Of a stretch of DNA of 64,000 nucleotides, positions 1 through 7,199 are shown piece after piece. Every line of letters starts with the position of its first letter. Positions within the stretch are counted from its first letter, which is position 1. Source of the stretch: Acidipila rosea (GTDB lineage Bacteria > Acidobacteriota > Terriglobia > Terriglobales > Acidobacteriaceae); contig NZ_SMGK01000001.1 of assembly GCF_004339725.1 (NCBI RefSeq), forward strand, positions 434,001 to 498,000, given 5' to 3'. The translations under genes were made by a program, and so were the position numbers. The notes beneath the pieces are model-generated. The model did no database searches. It was not told the origin of the DNA and saw only the letters and a program-made list of their open reading frames with translations.

Positions 1-76
1 ATTGTGCGCTAAAGAAGGCCCTCTCCAGCCAGTAAATACAAATTTTTATCCATGCGAAACTCTGGCCCATTCCCGC

Positions 77-754
77 TCATGGGGCGAGCGGTAGAAAATG
101 CGTCTGCAGCCACGCCCGGATTGCGAGTTGCACATCTTCAAGCTTGCCGACAAAAAAGTGATCTGCGCCGGCGATCAACACGAGCTGGGCAGGTTGTGGG
201 GCTAAGCTGACAATCTCCTCCACTTCTTCCTGGGGCCCGTACTGATCATGGGTGCCGCTGATAAAAAGCTTTGGCTTCCGGCAGCCGGGCAGGAAGTCAT
301 AGTGGTAGTCGCGCCCCTCTGCATGCACCGGCAGGCCGAGAGCGACCGTACCATGCACCCGGTCGTCATTGCAGCAGACCTTGAGGCCGACGTTTGCCCC
401 AAAGGAGAAACCTGCGAAGAGTATCGGCAGGTGAAACTCGTTTTCCAGCCAGGAAAGGGCTGCGCGAACATCCTCCTGCTCCCCGTGGCCGTTGTCATGC
501 ACACCTTCGCTGAGGCCGGTGCCTCGGAAGTTGAAGCGGAGAACGGGAAGGTTGAAGGACTGGAAGGCCTTCATGGCGTGGTAAACAACCTTATTGTGCA
601 TGGTGCCGCCGCCCAGTGGATGGGGGTGGCATACGAGCACCGCGTATTGCGCATCCGCAGCGCCGGCGTTGAGGAGCGCTTCAAGCCTGCCTGCGGGGCC
701 TCTCAGGTCGTCAATAGTTCTGAGGACAGCGGAGCCGCTGCGATTCGTCGTCAT
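77..754 (-). CDS. Alpha/beta hydrolase (serine aminopeptidase/dienelactone-hydrolase-like)
   Basis: A 225-residue cytoplasmic protein with no signal peptide. The nucleophile elbow GFSFGA lies near residue 118 (G-x-S-x-G). It is followed by a candidate acid in SGTHDQYG and a C-terminal GADHFF histidine, in the spacing expected for a hydrolase triad. The N-terminal VCHPHPLGGGTMHNKV stretch is typical of short bacterial hydrolases of the YbbA/COG2945 type that act on unknown esters or amides. The substrate cannot be read from sequence. Its start lies only 22 bases from the start of the divergent M20 peptidase gene, so the two promoters must overlap each other or the coding regions. Confidence 0.85.
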   Translation of the reverse strand: MTTNRSGSAVLRTIDDLRGPAGRLEALLNAGAADAQYAVLVCHPHPLGGGTMHNKVVYHAMKAFQSFNLPVLRFNFRGTGLSEGVHDNGHGEQEDVRAALSWLENEFHLPILFAGFSFGANVGLKVCCNDDRVHGTVALGLPVHAEGRDYHYDFLPGCRKPKLFISGTHDQYGPQEEVEEIVSLAPQPAQLVLIAGADHFFVGKLEDVQLAIRAWLQTHFLPLAP

Positions 755-776
755 CTCTTCACTATACTGATCGTCA

Positions 777-1805
777 ATGAGCCTGAATGAAGTGGAACTG
801 ACGCGGCAGCTGATCGATATCGAATCGACAACCTATAACGAAGGCGCGGTGGGCGCATGGCTGGCTGAGTTTCTGGCGGCCCGCGGATTCTCCGTTGAAC
901 GGATGCCGGTGCCGCAGGACCCGGAAAGCGGCAACACCGGAGAACGCTTCAACGTATATGCGTGCGTGCCGGGGCAAACCCCTGACGTGGTTTTTTCGAC
1001 TCACATGGATACCGTACCTCCTTATATCCCTAGCAGTGAGGATGAGAACTACATCTATGGGCGCGGGGCCTGTGATGCAAAGGGGATCATTGCGGCGCAG
1101 ATAGCCGCTGCGGAAAAGCTTCGCGACTTGCAGGTAAGAGTCGGGCTGTTGTTTGTAGTCGGCGAAGAGCGAGACTCCGCGGGCGCGAAAATCGCGAATG
1201 AGCACCCAAAGGGCAGCCGTTTCCTGATTAATGGTGAGCCGACGGATAATCGACTGGCGCTCGCATCCAAGGGGACTCTGCGCGCTGTAATCAAGGCGAG
1301 CGGGAAGATGGCACATTCAGCCTATCCGGAACTGGGCGATAGTGCGGTACATAAATTGGTGAACGCACTGGAGCGCTTGTTGCAGGTGAAGCTGCCAACC
1401 AATGCAGAGGTAGGCCCCAGCACGCTGAATATCGGAGTGATCGAAGGGGGGCGCGCGCCGAATGTGATAGCTGACAAGGCTCGCGCGCAGGTGCTGGTGC
1501 GACTGGTCGGACCTTCCGAAGAGACGCGCAAAGTCATTCAGGACGCTATTTCCGGCCTGGCTGAGGTAGATTTCACCCTGGAGATTCCCTTTATGCGGAT
1601 GAAGCAGGTGGAGGGGCTGCCAACTATGATTGCTTCGTTCACTACCGATGTCCCGGCGTTGACCAACTGGGGCGAGCCGCTGCTGCTGGGGCCCGGCTCG
1701 ATCCATGTTGCACATACGCCGAACGAGAAGCTCGCAAAGCAAGAACTGCGTGACGCAATCGAACTGTATACGCAGGTAGCGCAGAGGCTGGTTGGCCACG
1801 CGTGA
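777..1805 (+). CDS. M20 family metallopeptidase (ArgE/DapE/CPG2-like)
   Basis: A 342-residue zinc-dependent amidohydrolase-type enzyme. Metal-ligand motifs are in family order: STHMDTVP (His/Asp, about residue 76), GRGACDAKG (bridging Asp), VGEERDS (general-base Glu and ligand Glu), and a C-terminal VAHTPNE histidine. The middle part (KASGKMAHSAYPELG) matches the lid/dimerisation domain with its conserved His. Members of the family cleave N-acyl amino acids or small peptides; the substrate here is unknown. It is the first gene of a tightly coupled operon: its TGA overlaps the GTG start of the next gene. Length is slightly short for the family but complete. Confidence 0.88.
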   Translation: MSLNEVELTRQLIDIESTTYNEGAVGAWLAEFLAARGFSVERMPVPQDPESGNTGERFNVYACVPGQTPDVVFSTHMDTVPPYIPSSEDENYIYGRGACDAKGIIAAQIAAAEKLRDLQVRVGLLFVVGEERDSAGAKIANEHPKGSRFLINGEPTDNRLALASKGTLRAVIKASGKMAHSAYPELGDSAVHKLVNALERLLQVKLPTNAEVGPSTLNIGVIEGGRAPNVIADKARAQVLVRLVGPSEETRKVIQDAISGLAEVDFTLEIPFMRMKQVEGLPTMIASFTTDVPALTNWGEPLLLGPGSIHVAHTPNEKLAKQELRDAIELYTQVAQRLVGHA

Positions 1806-2284
1806 CCACGCCCGGGTACAGGCTTCGTTGCTCGGCCCTGGCTGCCACAGTCGGCTGGCTGACAGGCGTGGTTGCGACAGTGCCGTTCCAGGTGCTCGAG
1901 GTTGTTCGCAATACCGGCACAGAGCCTCGACTCTTTTTGTCCGCGCTAAGCATCGGACTGTCGGCCTGGAGCTTATTTACCTTTGCCGGAGGTGCGGCTG
2001 CCTGGATAGTTATTGCTGTTCCGGTTTCAGTGTTCTTTTCCGGTGAGTGGCTCCTTGCGCATGTCCGACCTGCGGTTGTGTGCAGCGGTCTGCTGGGTGC
2101 GATGGTTGCAGCGTTGCCATTCCGCATCTGGACGGTTTTTGATCAGATGCCCTCCGATATGACGAATTTCTGGCTCTACTTTGTATTTACCGTGAGTTTT
2201 GGCGCTGCGACTGCCTGGTATTATCTGCGCTTACTGGCGAGGGTGGATGCAGAGGCCCGCGAGCGGTATGCTCAGCAGAGATGA
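1802..2284 (+). CDS. Small integral membrane protein of unknown function
   Basis: A 160-residue protein starting at GTG in a GTGA overlap with the preceding peptidase gene and ending in an ATGA overlap with the next gene, so it is almost certainly translationally coupled to both. Four hydrophobic stretches suggest four transmembrane helices (about residues 8-28, 43-75, 85-105 and 120-142), followed by a short charged tail rich in Arg and Glu. No catalytic motif is evident and I do not recognise a family. The context suggests a role linked to the peptidase and the DUF255 protein, but that is only inference. Confidence 0.75.
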   Translation: MTTPGYRLRCSALAATVGWLTGVVATVPFQVLEVVRNTGTEPRLFLSALSIGLSAWSLFTFAGGAAAWIVIAVPVSVFFSGEWLLAHVRPAVVCSGLLGAMVAALPFRIWTVFDQMPSDMTNFWLYFVFTVSFGAATAWYYLRLLARVDAEARERYAQQR

Positions 2285-4395
2285 CTGAGAAGCTAAACTC
2301 CCTCGCCCAAGCCGCCTCTGCCTACCTTCGCTCCGCCCGGCACCAGCCGGTGCAGTGGCATGAGTGGGGCGAGACGGCCTTTGCTCGCGCTGCTGCTGAA
2401 GACAAACCTGTCCTCCTGGATATCGGCGCAGTATGGTGCCACTGGTGTCATGTAATGGACCGCGAGAGCTACGAAGACCCGACGCTGGCCGAGGTCATTA
2501 ACGAACATTTCATCGCCGTCAAGGTAGACCGTGACGAGCGCCCCGATGTGGACAGTCGTTATCAGGCGGCAGTGTCAGCCATCAGCGGACAGGGGGGGTG
2601 GCCGCTGACCGCCATCCTTACGCCCGACGGAAGGCCGTTTTTTGGGGGGACCTACTTTCCACGCGAAGACCGCTATGGGCGGCCCGGCTTTGAGCGCGTC
2701 CTGCTCGCCCTCTCCAGTGCATGGAAGAACAAGCGTGACGAGGCCCTCGAATCGGCATCGAGTGTGATTGCAGCCATCGAGCATGAAGGCTCGTTTGCCG
2801 GTCGTGCCGGTACGCTTGGTCCTGAATTGGTTGATAAGCTGATTGCCAGTGCGGTCCAGCAATTCGATCCTGTCAACGGCGGCTTCGGCTCGCAACCTAA
2901 GTTTCCGCATCCCGCGGCACTTGATCTCCTGATCGACGAGGCGGCCCGGACAGGAGACGAGAATGTGCGTCGCGCCGCTTTAGTCACTCTTGGCAAGATG
3001 GCGCACGGAGGGGTCTACGATCAGCTGGCGGGCGGCTTTCATCGTTACTCGGTCGATGAGCGGTGGGTGGTACCCCATTTCGAAAAGATGCTTTACGACA
3101 ATGCTGGCCTGCTGAAGAACTATGTGCATGCCTTCCAGACGTTCGTCGAGCCTGAGCATGCCCGGGTGGCCACAGATATCATCCGTTGGATCGATGAGTG
3201 GCTCAGTGACCGGGAACTGGGTGGCTTTTACGCCTCTCAGGATGCGGATATTGATCTTGATGACGATGGAGATTACTTCACCTGGACTCGCCATGAAGCC
3301 GCGTCGGCGCTTACACCGGAAGAACTAGAGGTGGCTGAACCGTTCTATGACATCGGCGAAATAGGAGACATGCACCACGATCCGAAAAAGAATGTGCTGC
3401 ATGTCAAGTACACGGCCGAGGAGATTGCGAAACGGATTGGCCGGTCCATAGAGGATGTCGAGCGGGATCTGCAGTCTGCCAAGCAAAAGCTTTATGCTGC
3501 AAGACTGAAACGTAAAACCCCCTTCGTCGACAGAACGGTTTACACCGGCTGGAACGGGATGGCGATCTCTGCCTACCTGGATGCTGCCCGTGTCCTGCAA
3601 CTGGATGCAGTCAAAGAATTTGCATTGAAGACGCTGGATCGTATCCTGAGGGAGGGCTGGGATGCCGAGCGAGGGCTCGCGCACGTAATTGCTTACGCTG
3701 ACGGGCATACCTCTTCAGAGCGGGTGCCGGGTATCCTCGAGGACTATGCTTTCATCGTCCATGCAGCGATCGACGCATGGGAGGCAAGCGGTGAGCGGCG
3801 CTACTACGATGCGGCCATTGATATTGCTGACGCGATGATCAGCCGGTTCTACGACGCTACGGGTGGGGCTTTCTTCGATGCCGAACAGAGCAGCGGCCAA
3901 GTTATTGGCGCCCTTGCAGCGCGGCGCAAGCCACTGCAGGATTCGCCAACTCCCGCAGCCAATCCACTGGCCGCAGCCGCCCTGCTGCGACTTGAAGCAT
4001 TGAGCGGACGAGCCGAATATCGCGAAAAGGCAGAGGATACGCTGGAGCACTTTGCGGGAATCGTCGAGCATTTCGGCTTGTATGCGGCGACCTATGGGAT
4101 TGCGCTGCGGCAGTTTCTGGTTGCGCCCGTGCAGGTGGTGATTCTGGGCGAAGACGATGCGGCAAAAAGGCTCGCCGCCATGGCGACGGCGAGGTTTGCG
4201 ATCAATAAGGCCGTGGTGCCATTGAGGAGAATTCAGGTGACACGGAAAAATCTGCCTCCTATGCTGGCCGAGACACTGCCGTCCCTGCCACAGCTCGCAG
4301 CAAGCGGAAGCTTTGCCGTGCTGTGCAAAGGCAATAGCTGTATGCCACCTACGGCAGATGCTGAAGTTTTGCTTGAGGAGTTGAGCCGCGTCTGA
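2281..4395 (+). CDS. DUF255/YyaL-like thioredoxin-domain protein
   Basis: A 704-residue protein of the YyaL / spermatogenesis-associated protein 20 family. The N-terminal thioredoxin-like domain carries the characteristic WCHWCHVM motif near residue 55, followed by VDRDERPDVD. The long remainder contains the GGWPLT and GGTYFP motifs of the family and then an alpha/alpha-barrel region that resembles N-acylglucosamine 2-epimerase and cellobiose-epimerase folds. The biochemical role is not established; a thiol-redox or sugar-related function has been suggested for the family. It is the last gene of the operon starting at 777 and is followed by a hairpin at 4457-4489. Full length for the family. 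Confidence 0.9.
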   Translation: MTEKLNSLAQAASAYLRSARHQPVQWHEWGETAFARAAAEDKPVLLDIGAVWCHWCHVMDRESYEDPTLAEVINEHFIAVKVDRDERPDVDSRYQAAVSAISGQGGWPLTAILTPDGRPFFGGTYFPREDRYGRPGFERVLLALSSAWKNKRDEALESASSVIAAIEHEGSFAGRAGTLGPELVDKLIASAVQQFDPVNGGFGSQPKFPHPAALDLLIDEAARTGDENVRRAALVTLGKMAHGGVYDQLAGGFHRYSVDERWVVPHFEKMLYDNAGLLKNYVHAFQTFVEPEHARVATDIIRWIDEWLSDRELGGFYASQDADIDLDDDGDYFTWTRHEAASALTPEELEVAEPFYDIGEIGDMHHDPKKNVLHVKYTAEEIAKRIGRSIEDVERDLQSAKQKLYAARLKRKTPFVDRTVYTGWNGMAISAYLDAARVLQLDAVKEFALKTLDRILREGWDAERGLAHVIAYADGHTSSERVPGILEDYAFIVHAAIDAWEASGERRYYDAAIDIADAMISRFYDATGGAFFDAEQSSGQVIGALAARRKPLQDSPTPAANPLAAAALLRLEALSGRAEYREKAEDTLEHFAGIVEHFGLYAATYGIALRQFLVAPVQVVILGEDDAAKRLAAMATARFAINKAVVPLRRIQVTRKNLPPMLAETLPSLPQLAASGSFAVLCKGNSCMPPTADAEVLLEELSRV

Positions 4396-4456
4396 GGGGA
4401 AATTTCAGGTGCACATCTGATTAAGTGTGAAAGTGCGCCTGGATCTGTACCGATTT

Positions 4457-4489
4457 TCAGCCGCCATGCCCGGAAGACATGGCGGCTGA
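4457..4489. terminator. Convergent-gene hairpin, possible bidirectional terminator
   Basis: A perfect 12-bp stem (TCAGCCGCCATG pairing with CATGGCGGCTGA) with a 9-base loop sits between the convergent DUF255 and LuxR genes. There is no T-run directly after it on either strand, so a strictly intrinsic mechanism is uncertain. Position and stem strength support a termination or mRNA 3'-end role for both genes. Confidence 0.6.
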
Positions 4490-4497
4490 GAAGGCTG

Positions 4498-5154
4498 TTA
4501 GCTTTGCATCATCAGGTTGCCGGCCGCGGCTGCTGCTTCGGCCAGGATGCGATGGTGGATCGTGAAGAGCGCAAGTTCCAGGCGATCGGAAACACCGGTT
4601 TTATCGTAGACGCTGCGCAGGTAATTTTTGATGACCTGCTCGGTCGTCCCGAGGCGCATGGCAATTTCCTTATTCTTGCATCCCTGGACGATCAAGGCGA
4701 CGATCTTCATCTCCTTAGGGGTGAGGCGGTCGCGTACGCGAGCGCCCACCATATCTTCATCTTCCTGGGTGCCGGGAACTCCGAGCGAGGGCTGGACCCA
4801 GGTTTCACCTTCAGCCACCCGGCGGGTAACGTCGATAAGTGTCGGGCCGGAGACGCTGCGGTAGAGCATTCCCTGGACGCCGGCAGAAATGAACGGCTGT
4901 GCCGATTCGCCATGTTCGGCGACGGCCAGAGCGCGACTTTGCGCGAGGCGTAGACGTTCCATCATGAAGCTCAGGTCGGGCTTGAGTGCTGAGGCGAAGA
5001 TCAGAATCGAACCTCGGAAGGTCTCGATGGCCTGGTACAACCGCTCGACGTCCGGGCATTGCGCTATGATCCGGAAGTCGTCTTCCATAGCCAGAACCTT
5101 GGCAGTTCCTGCACGAAAGATGGCTTGATTGTCAGCTAGGATAATTTTGTTCAT
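4498..5154 (-). CDS. LuxR/NarL-type regulator with degenerate receiver domain
   Basis: A 218-residue protein: a receiver-like N-terminal domain (about 1-120) and a C-terminal LuxR helix-turn-helix (about 145-210, LTPKEMKIVALIVQGCKNKEIA). The receiver is incomplete. Asp8 of the acidic pocket is present, but the segment that should hold the phospho-acceptor Asp reads LIFASALKPD, with Ala54/Ser55 there. The usual switch Thr/Ser region reads ALAVAEH, and the conserved Lys position holds Arg99 (GMLYRS). It therefore probably works without aspartyl phosphorylation, or through another ligand. The DNA-binding end closely resembles the intact response regulator at 59408-60148 (shared KTGVS..RLELALF). 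It diverges from the receiver/TrxR-like fusion across a 363-base gap. Confidence 0.88.
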   Translation of the reverse strand: MNKIILADNQAIFRAGTAKVLAMEDDFRIIAQCPDVERLYQAIETFRGSILIFASALKPDLSFMMERLRLAQSRALAVAEHGESAQPFISAGVQGMLYRSVSGPTLIDVTRRVAEGETWVQPSLGVPGTQEDEDMVGARVRDRLTPKEMKIVALIVQGCKNKEIAMRLGTTEQVIKNYLRSVYDKTGVSDRLELALFTIHHRILAEAAAAAGNLMMQS

Positions 5155-5517
5155 GACGGCTGCGGCTTCCCCTTTTTGTCAGCTTCATCTCTACCTTTGA
5201 ACGGTCAGCCATGGCGTAGTTCGTGCAGGCATGTCCAGTAAAAGCACAGAAGAGGTACCTTTCACTGGTCATATCGGCTTTGAGACACATAAACATTTTT
5301 ATGTCTTTGAATCAGACACCAAGGCATATAAAAACATTCCCAGAGGGGATAAAAGTATTTCATTTTGATTACTTACTCGTACTTGCTTTGTGACTAAAGA
5401 TATCGTGTCTGCAAAAGATTGCAACTGTAAAAAGGGGTCATATTGCTACAACGAAGGTTGCAGTTCAGGTAAAGACTTTCACAAGCTGCATCCAGAAAAG
5501 CTCTACACTAAGTACTC
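5155..5517. other. 363-base divergent intergenic region
   Basis: No gene is supported here. It is A+T-rich relative to its flanks and must hold the promoters for the leftward LuxR gene and the rightward signalling cassette. A plausible sigma-70 type pair for the rightward genes is TTGCAA (5419-5424) and TATTGC (5441-5446) with a 16-base spacer, but the match is weak. The region also contains the inverted repeat listed separately at 5287-5304. Confidence 0.5.
5287..5304. promoter_or_regulatory. Inverted repeat, candidate operator
   Basis: The sequence shows ACATAAA, 4 bases, then TTTATGT: a perfect 7-bp inverted repeat in the middle of the divergent promoter region. It could be a binding site for the adjacent LuxR-type protein or simply a small AT-rich hairpin. 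No second copy was noticed in the window. Confidence 0.35.
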
Positions 5518-7170
5518 ATGAGTAAGCCAGTTATTCTCGCTATTGATGACGATGTAAGCGTGCTTGAGGCCGTGGTGCAGGATCTGCGCCGCCGGTATGG
5601 CGCGAACTATCGAATCATGCGTGCGGCCTCGGGCCACGCTGCAATCGATACCTGCGCGCAGCTTCAGCAGCGCGGGGATGTGGTCGCTTTGTTCCTGTCG
5701 GACCAGAGGATGCCGGGTATGTCCGGGGTGGAACTGCTGGAGCGGGCACAGACGCTATACCCTAATGCGAAGCGCGCCCTGCTGACCGCCTATGCGGATA
5801 CGGAAGCCGCTATTCGTGCCATCAATACAGCAAAGATTCACTATTACCTGACGAAGCCCTGGGATCCACCGGAGGAGATGCTCTATCCGGTACTGGACGA
5901 TCTGCTCGAGTCGTGGAGCCATGGCTACAAGCCGCCTTTTGAGGGCCTGAAAGTGATCGGACCGCGGTGGTCCCTCAGAGATCATCAGGTCAGGGATTTT
6001 CTTTCCCGAAATCAGGTTCCCTATGTATGGCTCGATCCGGAGAAAAGCGATGAAGCCATCGGGCTGATGGAGCGCTACAAGATCGATGAAAAGCGTCTTC
6101 CGGCGGTGCTTTTCCCGGACGGAACCTCATTGATGCAGCCTTCCCATACGGAACTGGCAGACCGGATTGGCCTGCGGACGCAGGCTCAGGATGAGTTTTA
6201 TGATCTGGCGATTATCGGAGCTGGTCCGGCAGGCTTGGCAGCGGCAGTATACGGGGCGTCTGAAGGGCTAAAGACGCTGGTAATCGAGCCCGAAGCGCCG
6301 GGTGGTCAGGCAGGCAGCAGCTCGCGGATCGAGAATTATCTTGGTTTCCCTTCAGGGCTGAGCGGGGCCGATCTGGCACGACGCGCCTATGTCCAGGCTT
6401 CGCGCTTCGGAGCGGAGTTTTTGACTCAGCGTGCGACGTCCCTCCGGATGAAGAATGATTATCGTTATGTTGTCCTGGGAGATGGCCGCGAGGTTGCTTG
6501 CAGAGTAGCGATGATAGGGGTTGGGGTCGATTACCGAAGGCTTTCGATTCCGGGCATCGATCAGCTGACCGGTGCCGGTGTCTATTACGGAGCCGCGATG
6601 ACGGAGGCGCTTTCCTGCCGCGATGAAGAGATTTTTCTGGTGGGTGGGGCGAACTCGGCCGGGCAGGCGGCTATGCATTTTGCGAAATATGCCCGCAAGG
6701 TGACAATGCTGGTACGCGGCGAGTCGCTTGAGAAGAGTATGTCGAAGTACCTGATAGATCAGATCGCCGACACGCCCAACATCGATGTCGAGACGCACTC
6801 TCAGGTAGTCGAAGTGTTTGGGGAGCAGCGGCTGGAGTGCATTCGAGTCAGAAACCCTCAGGGCGAGACGCAGCGTCAAGCCAGCGCTCTCTTCATCTTT
6901 ATCGGTGCAGCCCCGCAGACGGAGTGGCTGCCGGACACGATTATGCGCGATCCGTATGGATTTATACTTTCCGGGCCGGATTTAAGAATCGAAGGGCGGT
7001 TGCCGCGAATCTGGAAAGAAGATAGGGATCCCTACCTGCTCGAAACGAGCACGCCCGGCGTTTTTGTAGCCGGAGATGTACGCCACGGCTCGGTCAAACG
7101 GGCCGCTTCGGCGGTGGGGGAGGGTTCGATAGCTGTGCAGTTCATGCATCAATACCTTGCACGTTTTTAG
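5518..7170 (+). CDS. Fused response regulator / thioredoxin-reductase-like flavoprotein, no redox CxxC
   Basis: A 550-residue three-part protein. Residues 1-130 form a canonical receiver: acidic pocket Asp10-12, phospho-acceptor Asp62 (LSDQRMPGMSG), switch Thr90 and Lys113 (TKPWD). Residues about 140-222 resemble the glutaredoxin-like module (LPAVLFPDGTSL) found next to some reductases, without a CxxC. Residues 227-550 are a thioredoxin-reductase-like FAD/NAD(P)H domain with GAGPAG at 234-239, a second dinucleotide motif near 376-381 (GGANSA) and a C-terminal FAD motif VFVAGDVRHG. Where thioredoxin reductase has CATC this protein reads YYGAAM (356-361), so it cannot do classical dithiol relay. 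It probably transfers electrons to an unknown acceptor, or senses NAD(P)H/FAD state, under receiver control. The kinase gene follows after 29 bases. Confidence 0.93.
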   Translation: MSKPVILAIDDDVSVLEAVVQDLRRRYGANYRIMRAASGHAAIDTCAQLQQRGDVVALFLSDQRMPGMSGVELLERAQTLYPNAKRALLTAYADTEAAIRAINTAKIHYYLTKPWDPPEEMLYPVLDDLLESWSHGYKPPFEGLKVIGPRWSLRDHQVRDFLSRNQVPYVWLDPEKSDEAIGLMERYKIDEKRLPAVLFPDGTSLMQPSHTELADRIGLRTQAQDEFYDLAIIGAGPAGLAAAVYGASEGLKTLVIEPEAPGGQAGSSSRIENYLGFPSGLSGADLARRAYVQASRFGAEFLTQRATSLRMKNDYRYVVLGDGREVACRVAMIGVGVDYRRLSIPGIDQLTGAGVYYGAAMTEALSCRDEEIFLVGGANSAGQAAMHFAKYARKVTMLVRGESLEKSMSKYLIDQIADTPNIDVETHSQVVEVFGEQRLECIRVRNPQGETQRQASALFIFIGAAPQTEWLPDTIMRDPYGFILSGPDLRIEGRLPRIWKEDRDPYLLETSTPGVFVAGDVRHGSVKRAASAVGEGSIAVQFMHQYLARF

Positions 7171-7199
7171 TAAAAAGACGCGCTTTTGAGACAGAGGGA

